From Streptomyces antioxidans (lineage in GTDB: Bacteria > Actinomycetota > Actinomycetes > Streptomycetales > Streptomycetaceae): a stretch of DNA of 64,000 nucleotides. The translations under genes and the position numbers were made by a program. Every line of letters starts with the position of its first letter. Positions within the stretch are counted from its first letter, which is position 1. The stretch covers positions 1 to 64,000 of the forward strand of contig NZ_LAKD02000004.1 of assembly GCF_000968685.2 (NCBI RefSeq), in the 5' to 3' direction. The notes beneath the pieces were generated by a model. That model was not told the DNA's origin. It saw nothing but the letters and a program-made list of their open reading frames with translations, and made no database searches. Below are positions 1 to 8,107 of the stretch, piece after piece.

Positions 1-282
1 GCGGGTACCACATCGCTGCGCGATGTGTAAGCGAATACCCGTGCTGCGCACGGGTATTGCGCTTCCGCTCCGCGGAAGCGGAGCGGGTGGCTGCGCCACC
101 CGCTCACCCTGCCTGCTGCGCAGGCAGGGTGACGGTCCGTCCGCTGCGCTCCCGGACCGGCGCGGCATGCCGCGCTATCAGGCTTCCGTTGCACTCCAGC
201 CTGAGGCGGGTCCGCTGCGCTCCCCCGCCTAACGGTCCTTCCGGCTGCGCCTCCAGAACCGTTGGGCCCGCTGGCGCGGGCC
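1..282. other. Terminal palindrome array (telomere) of a linear Streptomyces replicon
   Basis: The first 282 bases hold a ladder of inverted repeats. Clear pairs are 10-15/21-26, 34-43/49-58, 61-68/72-79, 83-90/96-103, 105-115/121-131, 133-139/153-159, a perfect palindrome at 161-174, 204-210/224-230, 231-236/258-263 and 265-271/276-282. Several enclose the loop CTGCG. The order and the opening GCGGGTACCACATCG match what I know of the archetypal Streptomyces telomere, whose 3' overhang folds into hairpins and is patched by the Tpg/Tap terminal-protein system. The usual first bases before GCGGG seem to be missing, so the assembly may stop a few bases short of the true end. No coding signal is seen here. 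Confidence 0.88.
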
Positions 283-480
283 GGGCTGACTACGAGAGGT
301 AGGAGTAGTCGCTCGCGTGGGTTTCAGCGTATCGCGTGCATAGTTTGATGCAGCATGTACCGTTGGCAGAAACACGAGACACTCCCCAACTGTCCGGCAG
401 AAGCACTCAATTTCGAGCCTGCATTTCGCACACGGCTATCTGAACGGCTACGGGAATTCAGGCATAGGGGAGGCAAGGAA

Positions 481-3150
481 ATGTCAGCAATCCAGCTCAA
501 GGAACACCAGGTAGATCAACGCTCCGCGTTTCGTAGGTGGGTGGGATTTCCTGCAAGATCATCTGTTCCCCCGCAGGGTGCCCGGGGCACGATCGTGTCA
601 GCGACTGGCTCGGGCAAGACGATCACAGCCGCCGCGTGCGCGCTGGAGTTGTTCGCGGACGGCCGGATCCTCGTGACCGTGCCGACTCTGGACCTGCTCG
701 TGCAGACCGCCCAGGCGTGGCGCCTGGTGGGCCACCGGGCACCGATGGTCGCGGTGTGTTCGCTGGATAACGACCCGGTCCTGGGCGAGCTGGGGGTGCG
801 CACCACCACCAACCCGATCCAGCTCGCCCTGTGGGCCGGGTCCGGGCCCATAATTGCGTTCGCTACGTACGCCTCCCTGGTGGACCGCGAAGACTTCAAC
901 GACCCGATGGGCCAGGGGAAGGTTCGTGGGCCACTGGAGGCCGCTTTGGCGGGTGGGGAGCGGTTGTATGGACAGCAGATGGACGGTTTCGCGCTCGCCA
1001 TCATCGATGAGGCCCATTCAACCGCAGGTGATCTAGGTCGGCCGTGGGCAGCGATCCACGACAACGCCCGCATTCCCGCCGACTTCCGGCTCTACCTGAC
1101 CGCGACCCCGCGCATCCTCGCCGCCCCCCGGCCGCAGAGGGGCGCGGGTGGCCAGGAGCTGGAGATCGCGTCGATGGGCCAGGACTCCCAGACCTACGGT
1201 CCCTGGCTTGCCGAGCTCGGGCTGAGCGAGGCGATCGAGCGGGGCATCCTCGCGGGTTTCGAGATCGACGTGGTGGAGATCCGCGACCCCGCGCCGATCC
1301 TCGGGGAACCGGAGGAGGCGCAGCGAGGCCGACGTCTGGCCCTGTTGCAGACCGCGCTCCTGGAGCACGCCGCCGCGTACAACTTGCGCACGGTGATGAC
1401 TTTCCATCAGAAGGTCGAGGAAGCGGCGGCGTTCGCGAGGAAGATGCCGGAGACGGCTGCAGAGTTGTATGTCAACGACGCCTCCGACGACGGCTTGGCA
1501 GCCGCGGAGGAGCTGGCGCAGTCGTCGATCAGCGCGGAGTTCTACGAGCTGGAGGCCGGCCGCCACGTTCCGCCGGACCGGGTGTGGTCGGCGTGGCTGT
1601 GCGGCGACCATCTCGTCAGCGAGCGGCGCGAAGTGCTAAGGCAGTTCGCAGGCGGTATCGACGCCGCCGGCCGCCGAGTTCACCGCGCGTTCCTCGCCAG
1701 CTGCCGCGTGCTTGGGGAGGGTGTCGACATCACCGGCGAGCGGGGAGTGGAAGCCGTCTGCTTCGCCGACACCCGCGGCTCCCAGGTTGAGATCGTGCAG
1801 AACATCGGCCGGGCGCTCCGGCTGAACCGCGACGGCTCCACGAAGGTCGCGCGGATCATCGTGCCCGTCTTCCTCGAGGCCGGCGAGGATCCGCAGGACA
1901 TGGTGGCCAGCGCTTCGTTCCGTCCCCTTGTAGCGGTCCTCCAGGGTCTGCGCAGTCATGATGAGCGCCTGGTCGAGCAGCTCGCCTCCCGGGCGCTCAC
2001 CAGCGGCAGGCGCAGGGTCCACGTGCAGCGTGACGAGGACGGGCGGATCGTCGGGGCCGGCGGTGAGGGCGAGGGCCAGGAGCAGGACGACACCGACGTC
2101 GCTGCCGAGTCGGCCCTGCTCCGTTTCTCCTCTCCCCGGGACGCGGCGACCGTCGCCGCCTTCCTGCGGGCCCGGGTCTACCGGCCGGAGTCCCTGGTGT
2201 GGCTGGAGGGCTACCAGGCGCTGCTGCGCTGGCGGAAGGAGAATGAGATCACCGACGTCTGCGCCGTCCCCTATGACGTCGAGGTCGAGGTCGGGACGAC
2301 GAAGGCGTTTCCGCTTGGCCGTTGGGTCCACCAGCAGCGGAAGGCGCTGCGGGCCGGGCAGCTGGAGGAGCGACGTAAGACCCTGCTGGACGTACCGGAG
2401 GCCGGGATGGTCTGGGAACCCGGCGAAGAAGCTTGGGAGTCCAAGCTCGCCGCGTTCCGGTCCTATCGGCGGGCCATGGGGCACCTTGCACCCCGGCAGG
2501 ACGCTGTGTGGGGCGAGAGCGAAGCCGAGGGCCTGGTGCCTATCGGGCAGCACATGGCCAACCTCCGTCGCAAGAACGGCCTCGGGAAGGACCCGAAACG
2601 GGCGGAGAAGCGCGCGCAGCAGCTGGCTGCCGTCGACTCCGACTGGGACTGTCCCTGGCCACTTGACTGGCAACGCCATTACCGCATCCTCGCCTACCTC
2701 GCCGAGGACGAACCCGGCGGTGTCTTGCCCGACGTCGCGCCCGGTGTGCTCATGGACGGCGACGACATCGGGCGGTGGCTCCAGCGGCAGACTCAGCCGG
2801 CCGCCTGGGCGCAGCTGTCGAGCGAGCAGCAGGAGCGGCTGGCCAAGCTGGGCTTGAAGCCTGTGGAAGTTCTGTCTCCGGTTCCGGCGGCTAAGCGCTT
2901 GGCGAAGGGGCGGAGCACAGCACAGCAGGCCTTCCAACGCGGCTTGGTAGCCCTCGCCCAGTGGGTCGAGCGGGAAGGCGCTCACCGATCCGTACCGCGT
3001 GGTCATGTCGAGGAGATCGTGATCGTCGGCGAGGGGGAGCCAGTGGTCGTGAAGCTGGGTGTGTGGGTCTCCAACATCAAATCGAGGCGGGGCAAGCTTA
3101 CCCAGGACCAGCTTGACTCACTGCAGAAGCTGGGTATCGACTGGATCTGA
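481..3150 (+). CDS. Telomere-linked superfamily 2 helicase (TtrA type)
   Basis: A large cytoplasmic SF2 helicase. Seen directly: Walker A ATGSGKT, the DEAH box in IIDEAH, motif III TATP and motif VI QNIGRALR. A long C-terminal half contains repeated Trp-rich helicase-associated segments (for example LEGYQALLRWRKEN and AFRSYRRAMGHL). I chose ATG 481 because AGGGGAGGCAAGGAA precedes it and because family members begin with a short 'LKEHQ' segment before Walker A. An upstream in-frame ATG at 355 would add 42 residues and has no clear ribosome site. Helicase-like genes of this type are commonly the outermost gene of Streptomyces chromosomes and linear plasmids, where TtrA is linked to conjugal transfer. 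The position right beside the telomere fits. The exact molecular role is not shown by the sequence. Confidence 0.85.
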   Translation: MSAIQLKEHQVDQRSAFRRWVGFPARSSVPPQGARGTIVSATGSGKTITAAACALELFADGRILVTVPTLDLLVQTAQAWRLVGHRAPMVAVCSLDNDPVLGELGVRTTTNPIQLALWAGSGPIIAFATYASLVDREDFNDPMGQGKVRGPLEAALAGGERLYGQQMDGFALAIIDEAHSTAGDLGRPWAAIHDNARIPADFRLYLTATPRILAAPRPQRGAGGQELEIASMGQDSQTYGPWLAELGLSEAIERGILAGFEIDVVEIRDPAPILGEPEEAQRGRRLALLQTALLEHAAAYNLRTVMTFHQKVEEAAAFARKMPETAAELYVNDASDDGLAAAEELAQSSISAEFYELEAGRHVPPDRVWSAWLCGDHLVSERREVLRQFAGGIDAAGRRVHRAFLASCRVLGEGVDITGERGVEAVCFADTRGSQVEIVQNIGRALRLNRDGSTKVARIIVPVFLEAGEDPQDMVASASFRPLVAVLQGLRSHDERLVEQLASRALTSGRRRVHVQRDEDGRIVGAGGEGEGQEQDDTDVAAESALLRFSSPRDAATVAAFLRARVYRPESLVWLEGYQALLRWRKENEITDVCAVPYDVEVEVGTTKAFPLGRWVHQQRKALRAGQLEERRKTLLDVPEAGMVWEPGEEAWESKLAAFRSYRRAMGHLAPRQDAVWGESEAEGLVPIGQHMANLRRKNGLGKDPKRAEKRAQQLAAVDSDWDCPWPLDWQRHYRILAYLAEDEPGGVLPDVAPGVLMDGDDIGRWLQRQTQPAAWAQLSSEQQERLAKLGLKPVEVLSPVPAAKRLAKGRSTAQQAFQRGLVALAQWVEREGAHRSVPRGHVEEIVIVGEGEPVVVKLGVWVSNIKSRRGKLTQDQLDSLQKLGIDWI

Positions 3151-3783
3151 CGGTCGTCGGCCAGGTTCCTCTCGTTTGGCGTCGATCCGAGGTTGGGTCA
3201 GGGAGGCGGGGGTGGTGTGGTGAGGTACGGCGCGAGTTGGGCTTTAAGGTCGGCGATGTAGGTCTTGAGGTGCGGGTTGAAGTGTCGGTGGGAGATCGGC
3301 TGTCGGCGGTTGGGGTTGTGGGTGCGGGAGGGGATCAGGGTCAGGTCGGGTCGTTCAGCGGCTGTGGGGACGTGGTCGTGGCGTTTTTCGAAGGGCTGGG
3401 GTGTCTTGGTGTGGCGGGTATCGAGGCGCTGGTTGATGGGCGGGCGGGGGCCGGGGGTTGCGCTCAACGAGGGTCCGGGCAGGCCGGACCCTCGTTGAGC
3501 CGTTAGGTCACTTCCCGGACGGTGTCTTCGTTCGGCTGTGTCCGCGGGGCGGTCGCTGGCACGCGGTTCCGGCCGGTCGAGCGGGGGTATCGTCGTGCGC
3601 TCGTGGTGCACCGAGCTCGTGCTGCCACGAGGCACGGTCTGCTGTGGCTTGTGCTTGTCCTGGTGGGTCGGTCGCTGCGCACTTGGGACGGGTTCGGTCA
3701 CCGTGGCTTCGGCCGTCGGATCGGGCGTCACCCCGTATCTGGCTCCGCGGTCACCGATCTGGCCGGGGTGTGTGGTCGCGGCG
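3151..3783. other. Gene-poor interval with one strong hairpin
   Basis: I see no convincing gene here. Open frames exist on both strands but read as low-complexity Pro/Arg/Thr or Gly/Val text without family resemblance. A minus-strand stretch (about 3198-3330) reads slightly protein-like near its C-terminus and could be the tail of a decayed gene, but I cannot name it. The interval separates the terminal helicase from the flavodoxin gene. Confidence 0.5.
3463..3499. terminator. Perfect 16-bp hairpin, probable bidirectional terminator
   Basis: CTCAACGAGGGTCCGG (3463-3478) pairs perfectly with CCGGACCCTCGTTGAG (3484-3499) around a 5-base loop. There is no T-run, which is usual for actinobacterial terminators. 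It lies between the convergent ends of the helicase (plus) and the flavodoxin gene (minus), so it could stop both transcripts. Confidence 0.6.
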
Positions 3784-4425
3784 TTAGCCGAGTGGTACGG
3801 GCCATACGACGCCGCTGCGGGGGGTGTCGATGCGGTAGTCGGTGTAGCGTTCTTCGAATAGTCGTGTTCCCAGGTCGTGGGCCTGATCGAGCGGTCGTGA
3901 GGGGTCGTGTTCCACTTCGCCGCGGGTGTTGCCGATCCCCCGTACGACGCCGACCAGGTCGCTGTGCAGGTACCGTGCGAATTCCTGCATCTGGGCGACG
4001 ATGCTGGAGACGGCGCCTGGGTAGGACTCCTCTGAGCTGATCGTGACGACCATGCGCTTGCCGACCAGTTGCTCACGGACCGACTCGCAGTCCGGGTAGT
4101 CCGACTTTATGTAGCAGAAGAGGCGGTCGATGAAGATCTTCAGCTGTCCTGACATTCCGTACCAGTACAGCGGGGTGGCGAAGACGATCGCGTCCGCCGA
4201 CAGCACTTTCTGTAGGACCAGTTGCTCGTAGTTGTCCTCGATGGAGCAGGTGCCGTCGTCTTGGCGGCAGGATCGGCAGTCGCGTAGTGGAGCGGTCACC
4301 GTGTCCGTGAGGTGGACGAGTTCGGTGCTGTGGCCGCGGGAGGCTGCTCCGTCGAGGACTGCCTGTGCGAGCAGGCCTGAGTTGCTGTCTTTCCGTGGAC
4401 TGGAGCTCACGGCGAGGATCTTCAT
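3784..4425 (-). CDS. Flavodoxin-fold NAD(P)H-dependent FMN reductase family protein
   Basis: A 213-residue cytoplasmic flavodoxin-fold protein. The N-terminal FMN-phosphate loop (SSSPRKDSNS) follows the first strand, and FATPLYWYGMSGQLKIFIDR is the typical second flavin-contact region. A CRSC...C cluster around residues 50-61 is like that of iron-sulfur-flavoprotein/FMN-reductase relatives, but too few cysteines are present to claim a cluster. Likely role: reduction of flavin or quinone-like substrates using NAD(P)H; substrate unknown. The start has AAAGGCGA upstream. It is divergent from the LysR gene at 4536 across a 110-bp spacer, the usual arrangement of a regulator with its target. Confidence 0.82.
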   Translation of the reverse strand: MKILAVSSSPRKDSNSGLLAQAVLDGAASRGHSTELVHLTDTVTAPLRDCRSCRQDDGTCSIEDNYEQLVLQKVLSADAIVFATPLYWYGMSGQLKIFIDRLFCYIKSDYPDCESVREQLVGKRMVVTISSEESYPGAVSSIVAQMQEFARYLHSDLVGVVRGIGNTRGEVEHDPSRPLDQAHDLGTRLFEERYTDYRIDTPRSGVVWPVPLG

Positions 4426-4535
4426 GAGTTGGGTCGCCTTTGTCCGATGAGGCTGGTCTGGCCTTTCTCACGCTGCCACAGGCAAACAGTACAGACAAGG
4501 CGGACTTTATGGCGGGTGATGTTAAGGTGAGCTTC
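4426..4535. promoter_or_regulatory. Divergent promoter region between reductase and LysR genes
   Basis: This 110-bp spacer must carry promoters in both directions. The LysR gene has AAGGTGA just upstream of ATG 4536. LysR proteins usually bind such spacers, but I could not fix a clear T-N11-A operator by eye. Confidence 0.4.
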
Positions 4536-5498
4536 ATGATGAGCTTGTCCCGTCTCCGCCTGCTCCTGGCCCTTCATGAGCGGGGCACACTGCAGGCCGC
4601 CGCGTCCGCGTTGCACATCTCGACCTCTGCGGCGTCGCAGCAGTTGGCGGCCCTGACCCGCGAGGCCGGGGCCCGGCTGACCGAGATGGACGGGCGCCGT
4701 CTGAGGCTGACGGACGCGGGCAGGGTTCTCGTCGAGCACGCGTACGCCGTGTTCGCGCGGCTCGAACGCGCGCAGGGGGATGTCCGGGCCGCGGCCGACG
4801 GTGAGCTCGGGCAGCTCACCGTCGGGGCCTTTCCGTCCGCGATCGCGACGCTGCTGATTCCGGCGGTCCGGGTGGCCCGCGAGCGGCATCCACGGCTGCG
4901 GGTCGATCTGCGTGAGGTCGAGGTGCCGGCCGGGCTGGACCAGCTTTCCACGGGCGATCTCGACCTGGTGGTGGGCGTCGAGGGCGCCGGAACGCAGCCG
5001 CCGGATGACCAGCGCTACGCCCGGCTCCCGCTGGGTGTGGACGACTTCCTGCTCGCCGTTCCGCTCGATCACCCCTCTGCCCGCGGTCCGGCCGCCGTTC
5101 TCTCTCACCTCGCCGACCAGGAGTGGGTGGGCACCCGGGAGGGTGACTCGTGCGACCAGCTCCTGCACGGTGCCTGCCTGGCCGCCGGTTTTAGGCCCAT
5201 GGTGCGCCATCGCGCGGCCGACTGGACGGCGATCCTTGCCTTGGTCGAGGCCGGAATGGGCCTGACGCTGCTTCCTTCCAGCGCGAGGATCCCGGTCCCG
5301 GCGGCGGTGCGGGTCGTCCCCGTCGCGGAACGGATCAGCCGGCATGTCTACGTGGCGGTCCGGCAGGGCGGTGCCACGCACCCGGCCGTCGCGGCCTACC
5401 TGGCGGCGCTCGAGCAGGTGGCGGCAGATGTCTTCGACGAGGTCACAGGGCAGCCACCCCCCAGCGGCATCCCCCACCTGGGGGGACGAGAGGGCTAG
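4536..5498 (+). CDS. LysR family transcriptional regulator
   Basis: A typical 320-residue LysR protein. An N-terminal winged helix-turn-helix (RLRLLLALHERGTLQAAA...SAASQQLAALTRE) is followed by a two-lobed effector domain starting near GELGQLTVGAFPSAIATLLIP. Two ATG codons in tandem (4536 and 4539) follow AAGGTGA, so I use these rather than the upstream in-frame ATG at 4440, which would add unrelated residues. It faces away from the flavodoxin gene and probably controls it. It ends 96 bp before the convergent hglS-like gene, so control of that operon is also possible. The effector is unknown. Confidence 0.85.
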   Translation: MMSLSRLRLLLALHERGTLQAAASALHISTSAASQQLAALTREAGARLTEMDGRRLRLTDAGRVLVEHAYAVFARLERAQGDVRAAADGELGQLTVGAFPSAIATLLIPAVRVARERHPRLRVDLREVEVPAGLDQLSTGDLDLVVGVEGAGTQPPDDQRYARLPLGVDDFLLAVPLDHPSARGPAAVLSHLADQEWVGTREGDSCDQLLHGACLAAGFRPMVRHRAADWTAILALVEAGMGLTLLPSSARIPVPAAVRVVPVAERISRHVYVAVRQGGATHPAVAAYLAALEQVAADVFDEVTGQPPPSGIPHLGGREG

Positions 5499-5594
5499 AG
5501 CCTGGCCCTGTCGGGGTGTCCGCTTCTGCCGGGCGCGTCGCTGAGTGGGGCGTCGACCGCGCCGCCGGTCCGGTCCGCTCGTGTTCGAGGACGT

Positions 5595-6947
5595 TCACCG
5601 GTTGGTGCCGAGCTTGACGGCAACCGTGTGCAGTGAGTCGGCGCGCTGCCGGTCGTACAGATCGAAGGGGTCGTGCAGCGGCCGGTCGAGCACGCCTGCC
5701 AGCCATTGCGCATCGCGGGCCATGCCGTCCTGGTCGTGGTCGACGCTGGTTTCGCCGGTCAGGTTCGAGGAGAAGATGCCCGCGGCGGACCGGGGCAGGA
5801 AGTCCTCGTAGACGATCGGTTCGAGGTCCACCCAGCCGCCGCGGACCAGGGCTGGCAGGTCGGTGGGCGGGGCGTTCCCGTCGCGTGGCCGGTGGGGGTT
5901 CACGACGGCGGTGAAGTAGGCCAGGTCCCCTTCCGCCAGTGCTCGCTCGGTGCGTGGCATCCGCGATGCCCAGGCGGTGGCTGAGCCGTCGGTCTCGGCC
6001 AGCAGTCGGTCGTAGCGGTCCCTTCCCGCCGGGGTGAGGGCGATGCCGCGGGCCTCGACCTCGCCGAACCGGACCCGGAGCTGGCCGTCGCTGACGGTCC
6101 CGTCCGGTTCGGCGAACCGGCGTGGTTCGGCCAGCGCGCGGAAGGACGTCTGCCGGAGCAGGACGTCGGGCCCGTCCCACTTCGGCGGCCCCTGGATTCG
6201 GTCGATCATCGCGATGCCCCTGGACTGCATCTGCCGGTAGAGCTCGTCGATGTCGAGTACCCGTGGGGTGAGGTGGTTGATGTGGGTGGTGCTCACTCCG
6301 CCGATGTCGGCCGCGACGCCGGAGATGTTTTCCAGGGTCTGGTACCAGGTGCGGTCGACCGGGGTGTCGGACAGGGCGAACGATGCGGTGGCCAGTTCCA
6401 CGAAGCGGGTGGCGGCGGGCTCGGGCAGGCCGCCCCCGGCTTCGGCGGCATCCGCGAGCTCGAGCAGTTCGTCCCCGAACAGTCGCCGCTGGTTAAGGAA
6501 CTTCTCCAGAGCGGCGCGTACGTCGTTGTCGAAGAAACGACGGTCGTCGGGGATGAGCAGGGAGGTGAAGACGCGGAACGGATTGCGGGCGAGTTCTGCG
6601 GGGTCGGTCGGGCGAAAGGCAGTGGACACCACGGGGATGGGTGTCGGCGCGGCGTCCCGAAGGTCGTAGAAGCCGGTCGGGTACATTCCGACGGCGCCGA
6701 AGATCCTGGCGATCTGGCGGAGCTCACGTGGTGTCCCGACCCGGATCGCGCCGTGCCGCTCGGCGGTCACCCGGTCGATGCTGCCCAGCCGTTCGGCCTT
6801 GGCGCCGCGGTCGCGCAGGACCGTGGCATTCACCTGCTGGGCGGCCTCGACCAGGGTGGTGTATGCCGGTACCTCGGTGCCGTACAGGGCTGAGAGGCTG
6901 CTGGCGAACCGTGATCGCAGCTCCCAGGTCGCAACGGTGTGTGTCAT
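5595..6947 (-). CDS. hglS: 2-oxoadipate dioxygenase/decarboxylase (HglS, DUF1338 family)
   Basis: A 450-residue protein of the DUF1338/HglS family. These are non-heme Fe(II) enzymes with a VOC-like fold that convert 2-oxoadipate, O2 and water to D-2-hydroxyglutarate and CO2 in lysine catabolism. Supporting text is GVSTTHINHLTPRVLDIDELY with its metal-binding His, the substrate Arg region near ELARNPFRVFTSLL, and the C-terminal EDFLPRSAAGIFSSNL segment with the second metal ligand area. Length is typical. Its ATG overlaps the stop of the upstream dehydrogenase gene by 4 bp, so the two are translationally coupled. The family call is firm; the exact 2-oxoacid is inferred from family. Confidence 0.85.
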   Translation of the reverse strand: MTHTVATWELRSRFASSLSALYGTEVPAYTTLVEAAQQVNATVLRDRGAKAERLGSIDRVTAERHGAIRVGTPRELRQIARIFGAVGMYPTGFYDLRDAAPTPIPVVSTAFRPTDPAELARNPFRVFTSLLIPDDRRFFDNDVRAALEKFLNQRRLFGDELLELADAAEAGGGLPEPAATRFVELATASFALSDTPVDRTWYQTLENISGVAADIGGVSTTHINHLTPRVLDIDELYRQMQSRGIAMIDRIQGPPKWDGPDVLLRQTSFRALAEPRRFAEPDGTVSDGQLRVRFGEVEARGIALTPAGRDRYDRLLAETDGSATAWASRMPRTERALAEGDLAYFTAVVNPHRPRDGNAPPTDLPALVRGGWVDLEPIVYEDFLPRSAAGIFSSNLTGETSVDHDQDGMARDAQWLAGVLDRPLHDPFDLYDRQRADSLHTVAVKLGTNR

Positions 6948-8107
6948 CGCTGGCCTCCTTGCGTCACCGGCAGCCTGCCGCGCAGCCGCATCGCCTCGCG
7001 GACCCGGTCCTGGGCCTGCTGCAACGCCGCCTGGTGGGTGCTGACCTTCAGCGCACGGCTGCGTTCGAGTACGGTCGCCACGTTCGAGCGGAGCTTGTCG
7101 GAGATGCTGGCGAAGACCTGCTCCAGCTCGGGCCGGAAGGCCGAGTATCGCGCGTCCATCGCATACGCCGCCGCGACGACGCCGCCGGCGTTGGCGATGA
7201 AGTCGGGTACGACGGTGATTCCCCGGGCAGACAGTGCGAGCCTGGCCTCTGGTGTCGTCGGCAGGTTCGCGCCCTCCACCACGAGGCGGGCGGTCACGTC
7301 GCGCGCGACGGTGGGGTCGATCACGTCCTGGGTGGCGGCGGGTACGAGGACGTCGGTGTCCACAGCGAGCTCGGCGCCGGCGTCGAGTTGTTTGCCGCCG
7401 TAGGCACGGACGCAGTCCTCGCCCAGCTCCGCGTGCAGCCCGCGCAGGCGCTCGATGTCGAGGCCGTCGGGGGCGTAGACGGCGCCGGTCGTGGTGGAGA
7501 CGGCGACGACGGTCGCGCCGAGTTCGGCGAACCGTGCCGCCGCGGCGGTCCCCACGGCACCGAAGCCTTGGATGACGACGCGCGCGCCGGCCAGGCGCAG
7601 GCCGGTCTCGCCTGCAGCGGCGTCGGCCGCCTCGGCGACGCCGAATCCGGTCACCCCGAGTTCGTCGTAGGGAAGTCCCCCGAGCGCGGTGGGCAGACCG
7701 ACTGATGCGCCGCGGTCGCCCAACTCGTCCAGGAAGATGGCGGCGTCGGGTTCCGACAGGCCCATGTCGAGTCCCAGCACGTATTCGCGTGGCACCTCGT
7801 TCGACAGTGCCCGGGCGAACGCTCGCAGGACGGCTTCCTTGTTGTCCGCATGGGGATCCGCGACGATGCCGGCCTTCGCACCGCCGTGAAACAGGTCGAC
7901 GGCGGCCCACTTCCAGGTCATGGTGCGTGCCAGCCGGGCGATTTCGGTGACCGTTACGGCCGGGCCCATCCGGGTGCCGCCCTTGCCGGTGCCGCGCGCG
8001 GTGTTGTCCAGAACGAGGACGCCGCGCATCCTTGTCCGGGAGTCGGAGACACATACGATCTTCTCCGGCCCCCAGTCGTCGATGAGGGAAAACAGTTCAT
8101 CGGACAT
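6944..8107 (-). CDS. Glu/Leu/Phe/Val dehydrogenase family amino-acid dehydrogenase
   Basis: A 387-residue NAD(P)-dependent amino-acid dehydrogenase. The substrate domain contains GKGGTRMGP with the substrate-binding Lys and the WAAVDLFHGGAKAGI region with the catalytic Lys. The Rossmann nucleotide loop is VVIQGFGAVGTAA, followed by NAGGVVAAAY near the C-terminus. It sits between the amino-acid permease and hglS in one minus-strand operon, overlapping both. Because hglS consumes 2-oxoadipate, I infer that this enzyme deaminates 2-aminoadipate or a related amino acid to the 2-oxoacid, although glutamate, leucine or valine cannot be excluded. It is shorter than classical glutamate dehydrogenase and closer in size to Leu/Val dehydrogenases. 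Confidence 0.85.
   Translation of the reverse strand: MSDELFSLIDDWGPEKIVCVSDSRTRMRGVLVLDNTARGTGKGGTRMGPAVTVTEIARLARTMTWKWAAVDLFHGGAKAGIVADPHADNKEAVLRAFARALSNEVPREYVLGLDMGLSEPDAAIFLDELGDRGASVGLPTALGGLPYDELGVTGFGVAEAADAAAGETGLRLAGARVVIQGFGAVGTAAAARFAELGATVVAVSTTTGAVYAPDGLDIERLRGLHAELGEDCVRAYGGKQLDAGAELAVDTDVLVPAATQDVIDPTVARDVTARLVVEGANLPTTPEARLALSARGITVVPDFIANAGGVVAAAYAMDARYSAFRPELEQVFASISDKLRSNVATVLERSRALKVSTHQAALQQAQDRVREAMRLRGRLPVTQGGQR

Noticed and set aside
1636..3006. Minus-strand frame of ~450 codons within the terminal helicase
   Set aside because: Mirror of the helicase gene; the plus strand shows complete helicase motifs.
3198..4076. Minus-strand frame overlapping the flavodoxin gene and the hairpin
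   Set aside because: It reads Pro/Thr/Arg-rich text, crosses a strong hairpin and overlaps a clear flavodoxin gene in another frame.
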